Translations under genes and position numbers: made by a program
In this document: positions 18,012 to 26,800 of the stretch, piece by piece
Position numbering within the stretch: position 1 is the first letter of the stretch
Layout: every line of letters starts with the position of its first letter
Origin: Pseudomonas paralcaligenes
GTDB taxonomy: Bacteria; Pseudomonadota; Gammaproteobacteria; Pseudomonadales; Pseudomonadaceae
Reading direction: 5' to 3'
NCBI RefSeq assembly: GCF_019655855.1
Contig: NZ_BPFX01000016.1
Span: 62,001 to 126,000 of the forward strand
Length of the DNA stretch: 64,000 bases
Notes under the pieces: generated by a model
Database searches by the model: none
Seen by the model: only the letters and a program-made list of their open reading frames with translations
What the model was told of the DNA's origin: nothing

Positions 18012-18391
18012 CGCCGACACGCGCCCCTGCTTTCCGCTTTTCCGTAAATATGACCTCGTGCCTGGCACGCTTGCGTCGCCTGGCCGGCCCAGCGCGGCGT
18101 GGCTTGCTGCTGGCCGCCGTCATGCTGATGACGGTCGGCACGGCGAGGGCCGCCGGCTCCTCGATGCCCTGGGAAGGTCCGCTCGAATCCATCCTCGAGT
18201 CGATCCAGGGACCGGTCGCGCGCATCGTGGCGGTGATCATCATCATCGCTACGGGACTTGCGCTGGCCTTCGGCGACACCTCGGGGGGCTTTCGCAAGCT
18301 GATCCAGATCGTCTTCGGCTTGAGCATCGCCTTCGCCGCCTCCTCGTTCTTCCTGTCCTTCTTCAGCTTCTCTGGCGGGGCTGTCGTATGA
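18008..18391 (+). CDS. trbC: Conjugal transfer pilin TrbC (VirB2)
   Basis: A 127-residue prepilin with a long signal region ending near 'TARAAGSS' and two hydrophobic helices ('IVAVIIIIATGLALAFG' and 'LIQIVFGLSIAFAASSFFLSFF') flanking a short basic loop, the layout of VirB2-type pilins. In RP4, TrbC is trimmed by TraF and cyclised. No traF is visible here, so maturation would need a gene elsewhere. Start and stop overlap trbB and trbD by four bases. Confidence 0.9.
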   Translation: MTPTRAPAFRFSVNMTSCLARLRRLAGPARRGLLLAAVMLMTVGTARAAGSSMPWEGPLESILESIQGPVARIVAVIIIIATGLALAFGDTSGGFRKLIQIVFGLSIAFAASSFFLSFFSFSGGAVV

Positions 18392-18657
18392 GCACGGGAA
18401 TCGACCTGCCGGGCTTCGAGGTGCCGCTGCATCGCTCGCTGACTGAGCCGATCCTGCTCGGTGGTGCGCCGCGCACCGTGGCCATCGCCAACGGTACGCT
18501 GGCCGCCGCCGTCGGGCTGGGCCTGCAGCTTTGGCTGCCTGGCCTGGCATTGTGGCTGGTCGGCCATGCGCTCGCGGTATGGGGCGCGCGCGTCGACCCG
18601 CAGTTCATGCAGGTGTTCGCCCGGCACCTCAAGCACAAGCCGCTGCTGGACGTGTGA
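18388..18657 (+). CDS. trbD: Conjugal transfer protein TrbD (VirB3)
   Basis: An 89-residue inner-membrane protein of the VirB3 family, with 'VPLHRSLTEPILLGGAPR' before a hydrophobic hairpin and 'WGARVDPQFMQVFARHLKHK' after it. VirB3 proteins work closely with the VirB4 ATPase encoded next. The start overlaps trbC by four bases. trbE begins 15 bases downstream after a GGGGAGAG ribosome site. Confidence 0.9.
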   Translation: MSTGIDLPGFEVPLHRSLTEPILLGGAPRTVAIANGTLAAAVGLGLQLWLPGLALWLVGHALAVWGARVDPQFMQVFARHLKHKPLLDV

Positions 18658-18672
18658 GGGGAGAGTGCCGCG

Positions 18673-21108
18673 ATGCTGAACCTCACCGAGTACCACCAGC
18701 GCCCGGCCTTGCTCGCCGACTGGCTGCCCTGGGCCGGCCTGGTTGCGCCCGGTGCTGTGCTGAACAAGGACGGCTCGTTCCAGCGTACGGCGCGCTTCCG
18801 TGGGCCGGACCTGGACAGCGCGACGCAGGGCGAGTTGATGGCTACCACCGCGCGACTGAACAACGCGCTGCGTCGGCTCGGCGCGGGCTGGGTGCTGTTC
18901 GTCGAGGCTGAGCGCAGGCCGGCGGCGGATTACCCGCACTCGGACTTTCCCGAGCCGCTGTCGTGGCTGGTGGACGAGGAGCGGCGGGCTACGTTTGAGG
19001 AGTCCGGCGAGCACTTCGAGAGCGGTTACCACCTCACGCTGCAATACCTGCCGCCGGAGGAGTCGCATGCCCGCGCGGCCAGGTTGCTGTACGAGCACAC
19101 GCCTACCGCCGGCGTGGACTGGCGCGAGCGCCTCACGGCCTTTATCGCGGAGACCGAACGCGTCTTCGATCTGCTCATGGGCGTGATGCCGGAGCTCGAC
19201 TGGCTCGATGACGACGAAACGCTGACCTACCTGCACGCGACCATTTCGACGCGGCGCTACCGCATCGCCACGCCGCAGGTGCCTTTCCACCTCGACACGC
19301 TGCTGGCTGATACCCCGCTGCTCGGCGGCCTGGCGCCGATGCTGGGCGACACGCACCTGCGCGTGGTGACGCTGCGTGGTTTCCCGACCTCGACCTGGCC
19401 AGGGATTCTGGATGACCTCAATCGGTTGGGCTTCGCTTATCGCTGGAGCACACGCTTCCTCTGCCTGGACAAGGCCGAAGCGGAAAAGGAGCTCGGCCGT
19501 CTGCGCCGCCAGTGGTTCGCCAAGCGCAAGAACATCCTGGCGCTGTTGCGCGAAACCCTCTTCCAGCAGGAGAGCCCGCTGGTCGACACCGACGCCAGCA
19601 ACAAGGCGGCCGACGCAGATGCCGCTCTGCAGGAGCTGGGAAGCGACCACGTCGCCTTCGGTTTTGTCACCGCCACCGTGGTGGTGCTCGATGCTGACGC
19701 TGCCGTGGCCGACGAGAAGCTGCGCAGGGTGGAGCGTGTCATCCAGGGCCGGGGCTTCGTGACCATCCCGGAAACCCTCAACTCGGTGGAGGCGTGGCTG
19801 TCGTCGGTGCCGGGCAACGCCTACGCCAATGTGCGCCAGCCCATTGTCTCGACGCTGAATCTCGCCCACCTGATGCCGGTGTCGGCGGTATGGGCCGGGC
19901 CAGAGCGCAACGCTCATCTCGACGGCCCACCGTTGATCATCACCCGCACCGAGGGCTCGACGCCCTTCCGGCTGGTGACCCATATTGGCGACGTGGGACA
20001 CACCCTGGTCGTCGGCCCGACCGGCATGGGCAAGTCCGTCCTGCTCGCCACGCTGGCGATGCAGTTCCGCCGCTACCCCGGTTCGCGCATCTTCGCCTTC
20101 GACATGGGGCGCTCCATGCGGGCGACGGTGCTGGGCCTGGGGGGCGAGCACTATGACCTGGGCGCCGATGGCGCGATCGCCTTCCAGCCGCTCGCGCGCA
20201 TCGACCAGGCGGGCTACCGCACCTGGGCGGCCGAATGGGTGGAGGGCCGTCTGGCACACGAGGGCGTGGTCGTTGGTCCCGACGAGAAGGTGGCCATCTG
20301 GTCCGCGCTCGGCAGCCTCGCTGGCGCGCCGGTCGAGCAGCGCACACTCACCGGCCTGTCGGTGCTGCTGCAGTCCAACGCGCTGCGCCAGGCGCTAGCA
20401 CCCTATGTGCTTGGTGGGGCGCACGGCAAGCTGCTCGACGCCGACCTCGACTACCTGGGCATGGCCGATGTGCAGTGCTTCGAGATGGAGGAGCTGATGC
20501 CCAGCAAGGCGGCAGTGCTGGCCGTGCTGGGCTACCTGTTCGCGCGCTTCGAGGCGCGTTTCGACGGCGCGCCGACGCTGCTGATCCTCGACGAGTCCTG
20601 GCTGTTCCTCGACGACCCGGTGTTCGCCGCGCGCATTCGCCAGTGGCTGAAGACGCTGCGCAAGAAGAACGTCAGCGTGATCTTCGCCACGCAGTCGCTC
20701 GCCGACATCAAGGACTCGATCATTGCCCCGGCGATCATCGAGAGCTGCGCGAGTCGCATCTTTCTGCCCAACCCGCAGGCGACCGAGCCGCAGATCCGCT
20801 CGATCTACGAGGGCTTCGGTCTCAACGGCCGGCAGATCGAGATTGTCGCCACCGCGCAGCCCAAGCGCGATTACTACTACCAGTCCCGTGCTGGCAACCG
20901 CCTATTCGACCTCGACCTGGGGCCGGTCGCGCTCGCGTTCGCCGGCGCCTCGATGCCCCAGGACCAGCGCGCCATCGACGACGTGCTGCGCGAGGCCGGA
21001 GTGCCGGGTTTCGCCGCAGCCTGGCTGCGTCGTCGCTGCCTCGGCTGGGCAGCCGAGCTGCTGCCGTCCGCACCATCCGCCGCGCCCTTTGAGGAGGTTT
21101 CGCCATGA
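18673..21108 (+). CDS. trbE: Conjugal transfer ATPase TrbE (VirB4)
   Basis: An 811-residue VirB4-type ATPase that drives pilin extraction and substrate translocation. The N-terminal VirB4 domain covers about residues 1-400. Walker A is 'VGPTGMGKS' at about 447-455 and Walker B is 'TLLILDESWLFLDD' near 635-648, followed by 'VIFATQSLADI'. The length is normal and no frame is broken. The last codons overlap trbJ by four bases. Confidence 0.95.
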   Translation: MLNLTEYHQRPALLADWLPWAGLVAPGAVLNKDGSFQRTARFRGPDLDSATQGELMATTARLNNALRRLGAGWVLFVEAERRPAADYPHSDFPEPLSWLVDEERRATFEESGEHFESGYHLTLQYLPPEESHARAARLLYEHTPTAGVDWRERLTAFIAETERVFDLLMGVMPELDWLDDDETLTYLHATISTRRYRIATPQVPFHLDTLLADTPLLGGLAPMLGDTHLRVVTLRGFPTSTWPGILDDLNRLGFAYRWSTRFLCLDKAEAEKELGRLRRQWFAKRKNILALLRETLFQQESPLVDTDASNKAADADAALQELGSDHVAFGFVTATVVVLDADAAVADEKLRRVERVIQGRGFVTIPETLNSVEAWLSSVPGNAYANVRQPIVSTLNLAHLMPVSAVWAGPERNAHLDGPPLIITRTEGSTPFRLVTHIGDVGHTLVVGPTGMGKSVLLATLAMQFRRYPGSRIFAFDMGRSMRATVLGLGGEHYDLGADGAIAFQPLARIDQAGYRTWAAEWVEGRLAHEGVVVGPDEKVAIWSALGSLAGAPVEQRTLTGLSVLLQSNALRQALAPYVLGGAHGKLLDADLDYLGMADVQCFEMEELMPSKAAVLAVLGYLFARFEARFDGAPTLLILDESWLFLDDPVFAARIRQWLKTLRKKNVSVIFATQSLADIKDSIIAPAIIESCASRIFLPNPQATEPQIRSIYEGFGLNGRQIEIVATAQPKRDYYYQSRAGNRLFDLDLGPVALAFAGASMPQDQRAIDDVLREAGVPGFAAAWLRRRCLGWAAELLPSAPSAAPFEEVSP

Positions 21109-21842
21109 AAACCCGCGCGCTTTCCACTTCCCTCGCCGCCGTGCTGTCGGTCTCGGTGCTGGCCGTTCAGCCCGTGTCGGCATTCACCGTCATCGACCCG
21201 ACGAACCTCGTGCAGAACACCCTGATCGCAATCCGCACGATGGAGCAGATCAACAACCAGGTGGAGCAACTGCAAAACGAATCGGAGATGCTCATCAACC
21301 AGGCGCGCAACCTGGCGAGCCTGGACTTCAACATCGTCAACCGGTTGCGCGCGTCGTTGGCGAGGAGCGAGCAACTGATCGCCGAGGCGCAGGGGCTGGC
21401 CTATGACGTGCAGAACCTCGACCGCGAGTTCGCCCGGTTGTACCCAGCGGAGTACGCCGCCACCGTCAGCGGCGACCAGATGTACCGGGATGCCCGCGAG
21501 CGCTGGCAGCACACACTCGACGGCCTGCATACCGCGATGCGCATGCAGGCGCAGGTGTCGCGGAACCTGGGCGAGGATGAAAGCGCCCTGGCCGATTTGG
21601 TGGGGCAGAGCCAATCGGCCACGGGTGCCCTGCAGGCCATGCAGGCGACCAACCAACTGCTGGCCCTGCAGGCCAAGCAGTCCATCCAGGGGCAGCAACT
21701 GCAGCTCACCCAGGATCGCGCGGCCTCGCTGGAGCTGGCGCGTCAGGCAGCGGCGACCGAGCGCGCCCGCGAGGTTCGGCGGCGCTTCCTCGGCGAGGGC
21801 ACGCCGTACACGCCGCAAACGGTCCGGTTCTACGGGAACTGA
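21105..21842 (+). CDS. trbJ: Conjugal transfer protein TrbJ (VirB5)
   Basis: A 245-residue secreted helical protein with a signal peptide ending near 'PVSAFTV', followed by long coiled helices ('MEQINNQVEQLQNESEM'). VirB5/TrbJ proteins are minor pilus components thought to act at the tip in recipient contact. The extreme C-terminus contains 'RRRFLGEGTPYTP', nearly identical to the tail of the EexN lipoprotein encoded seven kilobases upstream in the same module. It overlaps trbE by four bases. Confidence 0.92.
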   Translation: MKTRALSTSLAAVLSVSVLAVQPVSAFTVIDPTNLVQNTLIAIRTMEQINNQVEQLQNESEMLINQARNLASLDFNIVNRLRASLARSEQLIAEAQGLAYDVQNLDREFARLYPAEYAATVSGDQMYRDARERWQHTLDGLHTAMRMQAQVSRNLGEDESALADLVGQSQSATGALQAMQATNQLLALQAKQSIQGQQLQLTQDRAASLELARQAAATERAREVRRRFLGEGTPYTPQTVRFYGN

Positions 21843-21853
21843 GGATGGCCGCC

Positions 21854-22168
21854 ATGCGTAGTGTTTTCATGCTGTCGGTTGCCTTGCTGGCGGCCTGCGA
21901 GGATCTGGCCGAAACGCTGATCGCCAATCCCGTGCGGCTCAAGGCGCTGCGCACCGAGTGCGCGGCCGACTGGCGGGCGGTGGGCGAGGACACCTGCCGG
22001 GCCGCCGCCGAGGCGTATCGGCGCCGCTTCTTCGCCGGCCACTCCGACCCAGACGAGTACGTTGTTCTGGAGGCGTTACCGCCGGTTCCACCGACCTTCG
22101 ATGAGCCTGGCGACGAGGTGGCCGAAAGCGATGCGCGGCTGGTTGTCGTCAAGGAGGACGTACCATGA
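21854..22168 (+). CDS. Second EexN/TrbK-like lipoprotein
   Basis: A 104-residue small lipoprotein with lipobox 'ALLAAC' near residue 14. Its core 'IANPVRLKALRTECAADW...EDTCRAAAEAYRRRFF' aligns with the EexN protein at 14063 (two cysteines, RRF motif). It then continues into a different, acidic, proline-containing tail instead of the GTxPYTP tail. In RP4, trbK lies at the same place, after trbJ, and encodes the entry-exclusion lipoprotein, so the role is likely the same. The ATG at 21854 has GAGG nine bases upstream; 21845 is the alternative. Confidence 0.75.
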   Translation: MRSVFMLSVALLAACEDLAETLIANPVRLKALRTECAADWRAVGEDTCRAAAEAYRRRFFAGHSDPDEYVVLEALPPVPPTFDEPGDEVAESDARLVVVKEDVP

Positions 22169-23538
22169 ACGATGTCACGGTCATCGACCGCTTCCTCGAT
22201 ACGTTCTCGCGCTATATCGACTCGGGATTCGGGTTACTGCAAGGTGAAGTCGCCTACCTGACCGCCACGCTTATAGCGATCGATATGACGATTGCCGGGC
22301 TCTACTGGTCGCTCGGTCACGCCACTGGCCAGGGCGAGGACGTGATGGCGAAGTTGATTCGCAAGGTGCTCTACGTCGGTGCCTTTGCCTACATCATCGG
22401 CAACTTCAACTGGCTGGCCGGCATCGTCTTCCGCTCCTTCGCCGGGCTGGGCCTGACGGCGACCGGCGCGCTCAGCATGGAGACTTTCCTGCAACCGGGG
22501 CGGTTGGCGAAAACCGGCATCGACGCCGGCGCGCCGATCCTGGAGCAGATCGGCGAACTGACTGGCTTCCCCGAGTTGTTCGTCAACCTCGACCCCATCG
22601 TCATCCTGTTCCTGGCCTACCTGGTGGTCATCGTCTGCTTCTTCGTGCTGGCGGTGCAGCTGTTCATCACCCTCATCGAGTTCAAGCTGACCACGCTCGC
22701 GGGCTTCGTGCTGGTGCCCTTTGCGCTATGGAACAAGACCGCGTTCCTGGCCGAGAAGGTGCTGGGCAACGTGGTGTCCTCCGGCGTCAAGGTGCTGGTG
22801 CTGGCGGTGATCGTCGGCATCGGAGTGGGGCTGTTCGCCGAGTTCCAGGTGCATCCCGACGAGCCCTCCATCGACCACGCACTGGTGGTCATGCTGGCCT
22901 CGCTGGCGTTGCTCGCCCTGGGCATCTTCGGCCCGGGCATCGCTACCGGGCTGATTTCCGGTGGCCCGCAGCTGGGGGCGGGGGCGATGGCTGGCGCTGC
23001 ACTCGGCGCGGCGGGTACGGCCGTCGCTGTCGGCGCCGCTGCAACGGGTGTCGGTGCTGCGGTTGCGGCCGGGGCGCGTATGGCGCCGGCCGCCGCCAGG
23101 ATGGCTGGCAGTGGCGTGCGTGCAGCCACCTCGACAGCTAGCAGTGCGCGTGCCGCATTCCAACTCGGATCTTCCGCTGCCGGTGGCGGCCTCAAGGGCG
23201 CCGCGGCCGGCTTGGGCAGCGTTGCCAAGGCAGGCACGCAGGCTGCGGGACAGAGGGTCGCCACCGGTATGCGTTCACTCAAGTCACGCACTGCTTCCGC
23301 CTTCCAAGCCGAAGGGGCCGGTGCCGCTTCTGGCGCCGGCAGGGGCATTCAGGGCAATGCGACCCAGGGCGAGTCCGTCGACGCTACCCCCGCGGCAACG
23401 GCTCAGCCTGCTTGGGCCAGACGCCTGCAGCGCCGCCAGCAGATCAGTCATGCCGCCACCACCGTCGCGCACACGTTGCGTGGTGGTGACGGCGGTGGGG
23501 CGGGCAGTGGTCCGAGCCTGCGGGATTCGGACTCATAA
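22165..23538 (+). CDS. trbL: Conjugal transfer membrane protein TrbL (VirB6)
   Basis: A 457-residue polytopic inner-membrane protein. Five to six helices lie in the first 290 residues ('LVVIVCFFVLAVQLFITLI', 'VLVLAVIVGIGVGLFAEF'). An Ala/Gly-rich low-complexity region follows (about 265-345), then a basic tail. This is the TrbL/VirB6 layout; the family lines the translocation channel. It overlaps the preceding lipoprotein by four bases. trbF follows after 12 bases with an AAGGAGGG ribosome site. Confidence 0.92.
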   Translation: MNDVTVIDRFLDTFSRYIDSGFGLLQGEVAYLTATLIAIDMTIAGLYWSLGHATGQGEDVMAKLIRKVLYVGAFAYIIGNFNWLAGIVFRSFAGLGLTATGALSMETFLQPGRLAKTGIDAGAPILEQIGELTGFPELFVNLDPIVILFLAYLVVIVCFFVLAVQLFITLIEFKLTTLAGFVLVPFALWNKTAFLAEKVLGNVVSSGVKVLVLAVIVGIGVGLFAEFQVHPDEPSIDHALVVMLASLALLALGIFGPGIATGLISGGPQLGAGAMAGAALGAAGTAVAVGAAATGVGAAVAAGARMAPAAARMAGSGVRAATSTASSARAAFQLGSSAAGGGLKGAAAGLGSVAKAGTQAAGQRVATGMRSLKSRTASAFQAEGAGAASGAGRGIQGNATQGESVDATPAATAQPAWARRLQRRQQISHAATTVAHTLRGGDGGGAGSGPSLRDSDS

Positions 23539-23550
23539 GGAGGGCGAGCC

Positions 23551-24255
23551 ATGCGCTTCAAACGACCACGGGTGCGTTACGCCGAGACGCCGCAACCCGC
23601 GACCCCGTACCAGGCCGCCGCCCAGGCATGGGACGAGCGCATCGGCTCGGCCCGCGTGCAGGCGAAGAGCTGGCGCCTGATGGCCTTCGGCTGCCTGGTG
23701 CTTGCGCTGCTGATGGCGGGCGGCCTGGTCTGGCGCTCGGCGCAGTCCATCGTCACACCCTACGTGGTGGAGGTGGACAGGACCGGCCAGGTGCGCGCGG
23801 TCGGCGAGGCCGCCACACCCTACCGGCCGGCCGATGCACAGGTCGCTTATCACCTGGCGCGCTTCGTCACGCTGGTGCGTTCGTTGTCCATCGACCCGAT
23901 CGTGGTGCGGCAGAACTGGCTCGACGCCTACGACTACACCACCGACCGTGGTGCGGCGGCGCTCAACGACTATGCGCGCACCAACGATCCGTTCGTTCGC
24001 GTGGGCAAGGAGTCGGTGACGGTGCAGGTCACCAGCGTTGTGCGCGCCAGCGAAGCCTCTTTCAACGTGCGCTGGACGGAGCAGCGCTTCGTCAACGGCT
24101 CGCCGGCCGGTACCGAGCGCTGGAACGCGGTGATCTCCATCGTCCTACAAACCCCGCGCACCGAGCAGCGTTTACGCAAGAACCCCTTGGGCATCTACGT
24201 CAACGGGCTGTCGTGGAGCCGCGAGCTCGATACGTCCGAAGGAGCCAAGCCATGA
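23551..24255 (+). CDS. trbF: Conjugal transfer protein TrbF (VirB8)
   Basis: A 234-residue bitopic inner-membrane protein. A short cytoplasmic N-terminus, one helix (about residues 43-63, 'LMAFGCLVLALLMAGGLVW') and a periplasmic VirB8 domain containing 'DRGAAALNDYARTNDPF' are visible. VirB8 proteins nucleate assembly of the secretion channel. The stop overlaps trbG by four bases. Confidence 0.93.
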   Translation: MRFKRPRVRYAETPQPATPYQAAAQAWDERIGSARVQAKSWRLMAFGCLVLALLMAGGLVWRSAQSIVTPYVVEVDRTGQVRAVGEAATPYRPADAQVAYHLARFVTLVRSLSIDPIVVRQNWLDAYDYTTDRGAAALNDYARTNDPFVRVGKESVTVQVTSVVRASEASFNVRWTEQRFVNGSPAGTERWNAVISIVLQTPRTEQRLRKNPLGIYVNGLSWSRELDTSEGAKP

Positions 24256-25238
24256 ATCTGTCCTTTCGTAAGTCCGCGTTCCCCCTGGTCCTGCTGGCCT
24301 TGGCTGGCTGCTCCAGCCAGGGCAAGCCACCGCCGCGCATCTCGCTCGACGAGCCGGTACAGGCGCAGCCGTTGCCCGAGCCGCCGAAGCCGTTGGAAGT
24401 GGTGGCGGTGCCGAAGGTGCTACCGATGCCAGGGCAGATGAAGCCATTGCCGGGCGAGGCCGATCCTGCCCCGGAGCCGGCCGACGAGAAGGTCAGGGTA
24501 TCGCGTGCAAACCAGGAGGCGAGGGTGGCACCCACGCGCGAGGGCTACGTCAACGCGATCCAGGTCTGGCCCTACAGCGACGGCGCGTTGTACCAGGTCT
24601 ATGCAGCGCCGGGACGCGTGACCGTGATCGCGCTGCAGGCCGGCGAGGAGCTGGTGACGGTGGCTGCCGGCGACACGGTGCGCTGGATTGTCGGCGACAC
24701 CTCCAGTGGCGCCGGCGATGTGCTGCGCGTCAACGTGCTGGTCAAGCCGATCCGCTCGGACCTCAAGACCAACCTGGTGATCACCACCAGCCGGCGCACC
24801 TACCTGGTCGAACTGACCTCGACCGAGAAGGCGTGGATGGCCTCGGTGTCCTGGGATTACCCGAAGGACCGGATGCTGGCGCTGCAGCGCCAGGCGCAGG
24901 CCGCACAGTCGAGTGCTCCGGTCGATACCGGCCTTTCGCTGGAGAAGATCCGCTTCCGCTACGCGATCAGCGGTAGCAAGCCGCCGTGGCAGCCTTTGCG
25001 TGCTTTCGATGATGGCGAGAAGGTTTACATCCAGTTTCCCGCCGGCATCGCCCAAGGAGAGCTGCCACCGCTGTTTGTGATCGGCGCACAGGGCGATGGG
25101 CAACTGGTCAACTACCGCTTCCGCTCGCCGTACTACATCGTGGATCGGCTGTTCGGCGCGGCCGAGCTGCGCCTGGGCGGTGACAATGGCGACATGGTGC
25201 GCATCGAGCGCACGGATGGCGTGGCGCGGGGGAACTGA
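24252..25238 (+). CDS. trbG: Conjugal transfer protein TrbG (VirB9)
   Basis: A 328-residue outer-membrane-associated protein with its own lipobox ('LALAGC', Cys near residue 19), a proline-rich linker and a VirB9 domain ('EGYVNAIQVWPYSDGALYQVYAAPGRVTVIALQAGE' region and 'YRFRSPYYIVDRLFGAAELRLGG'). VirB9 forms the outer ring of the channel with VirB10. A built-in lipid anchor would compensate for the absence of a separate VirB7 gene. Two bases separate it from trbI. Confidence 0.93.
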   Translation: MNLSFRKSAFPLVLLALAGCSSQGKPPPRISLDEPVQAQPLPEPPKPLEVVAVPKVLPMPGQMKPLPGEADPAPEPADEKVRVSRANQEARVAPTREGYVNAIQVWPYSDGALYQVYAAPGRVTVIALQAGEELVTVAAGDTVRWIVGDTSSGAGDVLRVNVLVKPIRSDLKTNLVITTSRRTYLVELTSTEKAWMASVSWDYPKDRMLALQRQAQAAQSSAPVDTGLSLEKIRFRYAISGSKPPWQPLRAFDDGEKVYIQFPAGIAQGELPPLFVIGAQGDGQLVNYRFRSPYYIVDRLFGAAELRLGGDNGDMVRIERTDGVARGN

Positions 25239-25240
25239 GC

Positions 25241-26518
25241 ATGAGCCAGGACGATACCTCCGACCTGGCCGCGCTGCACGCCGGCAAGGTCCCGCCCGAA
25301 ACAGTCGCGCTCCGCGCTCAGCCGCGTCCGGTCACGCGGTTGAATCGACGTACCCTGGCGACGCTTGCCGGTGGGCTCTCCGTCGCGGTGCTGGGAGCCA
25401 CCATCTGGTCCCTGCAACCACCGAAGCCACGAGGCGGCAACGATCCGGCCGAGCTGTACAACGTCGACCGGGTTTCGCGTTCCGAAGGGCTCGACCGACT
25501 GCCCTCGGACTACTCCAAGCTGCCGCCGCCACCGCCCGAACTGGGGCCGCCGCTACCGGGGGACCTTGGCCCCGCCATCGTGCAGTCGCAGCGACCTGCG
25601 GCACCCAGCTACAGCACACCTGGGCACGATCCCGCCGAGGCTGAGCGGCTGGCGCGGTTGAAGGAGGCGGAGGAAGCAGCAGCCTCGTCGGTGTTTTTCC
25701 GCGCGGGCGGCCAGCGCCCCGTCGCGGCTGCGCCTGCACAGCCTGCCGCAGAAGCTGCAACGCTGGCAGGTTTCGATCCGCTGGCCGCCGGTCCCGCCTC
25801 GACGGCCGCGCAGCCCGCCGACTCGACCGAGGTGCAGAACCGGCAGGCGCAGAAAGAGGCATTCCTTCAAGCCGGCACTACGGAAACTCGCAATTCCGGG
25901 AAGCTGCAGCTGCCGTCGTCGCCGTACCAAGTCATGGCCGGCACGGTGATCGCCGGCGCGCTGGTGACGGGCATCAAGTCGGATCTTCCGGGCGACGTGA
26001 TCGGCACGGTGACGGAGCCGGTCTACGACACGGCGACCGGCAAGCACCTGCTGATCCCGCAGGGCTCTCGCATCCTCGGCCGCTACAACAGCCAGGTCAG
26101 CTACGGGCAGAGCCGCGTGCAGGTGGTGTGGAATCGCATCATCCTGCCGGACACATCCTCGCTGACGCTGGACAACCTGGTGGGAACCGATCCAGCCGGC
26201 TACGCCGGCCTGGAAGATGGTGTGGATTGGCATTGGGATCGCGTTTTCGCCGGTGCTGCATTGACGACGTTGCTGGGTATCGGCGCCGAGCTGGCCGCGC
26301 CTGAGAACCGCCAGGATGGCGATAGGATCATCATCGCCGGCCGTGATGGCCTGCAGGACAGCGTGAACCAGGTCGGGCAGGAGATGACCCGGCACAACAT
26401 GAACATCCAGCCCACCTTGACCGAGCGGCCCGGCCTGCCGGTGCGGATCATCGTTAACCGAGATCTGGTGCTTCGACCTTATCAACCGCTGTTCTTCAGT
26501 CGGGGAACTTCACGATGA
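25241..26518 (+). CDS. trbI: Conjugal transfer protein TrbI (VirB10)
   Basis: A 425-residue protein spanning the envelope. One inner-membrane helix lies near residues 37-56, then a proline-rich periplasmic region. The conserved C-terminal VirB10 domain includes 'VMAGTVIAGALVTGIKSDLPGDVIG', 'LLIPQGSRILGRYNSQVSYGQSR' and 'RPGLPVRIIVNRDLVLRPY'. It is the scaffold that senses ATPase activity and opens the outer pore. It overlaps the DUF2274 gene by four bases. Full length for the family. Confidence 0.95.
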   Translation: MSQDDTSDLAALHAGKVPPETVALRAQPRPVTRLNRRTLATLAGGLSVAVLGATIWSLQPPKPRGGNDPAELYNVDRVSRSEGLDRLPSDYSKLPPPPPELGPPLPGDLGPAIVQSQRPAAPSYSTPGHDPAEAERLARLKEAEEAAASSVFFRAGGQRPVAAAPAQPAAEAATLAGFDPLAAGPASTAAQPADSTEVQNRQAQKEAFLQAGTTETRNSGKLQLPSSPYQVMAGTVIAGALVTGIKSDLPGDVIGTVTEPVYDTATGKHLLIPQGSRILGRYNSQVSYGQSRVQVVWNRIILPDTSSLTLDNLVGTDPAGYAGLEDGVDWHWDRVFAGAALTTLLGIGAELAAPENRQDGDRIIIAGRDGLQDSVNQVGQEMTRHNMNIQPTLTERPGLPVRIIVNRDLVLRPYQPLFFSRGTSR

Positions 26519-26730
26519 GCACGATACGCAAACTGCGGTTGGGGCCGCTGCCCAAGACCGAGACCGTTAAGCTGACCTTCACATGCCCGGTCAGCCTGAA
26601 GGCTGACCTTGATCGCTATGCTGCAGCGCACGCACAGGCATATGGCGAGTCGGTCGATGCGTCGACGCTAATCCCACATATGCTGGAGGCGTTCATTGCC
26701 GGGGATAGGGGGTTCAGGAAGAGAAGTTGA
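26515..26730 (+). CDS. DUF2274 protein, end of trb operon
   Basis: A 71-residue protein beginning 'MSTIRKLRLGPLPKTETVKLTFTCP', typical of DUF2274. The family occurs as the last gene of the trb operon in Tn4371-type elements. The segment 'VKLTFTCPVSLKADLDRYA' suggests a ribbon-helix-helix fold. The function is unknown. The start overlaps trbI by four bases, and the G+C content drops sharply after its stop. Confidence 0.85.
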   Translation: MSTIRKLRLGPLPKTETVKLTFTCPVSLKADLDRYAAAHAQAYGESVDASTLIPHMLEAFIAGDRGFRKRS

Positions 26731-26800
26731 TTCGGATAAAGCTCAAGCGACACTATTCCGGTATATTCGCGCGCCCTATATTACCGGAACCATATTACTC

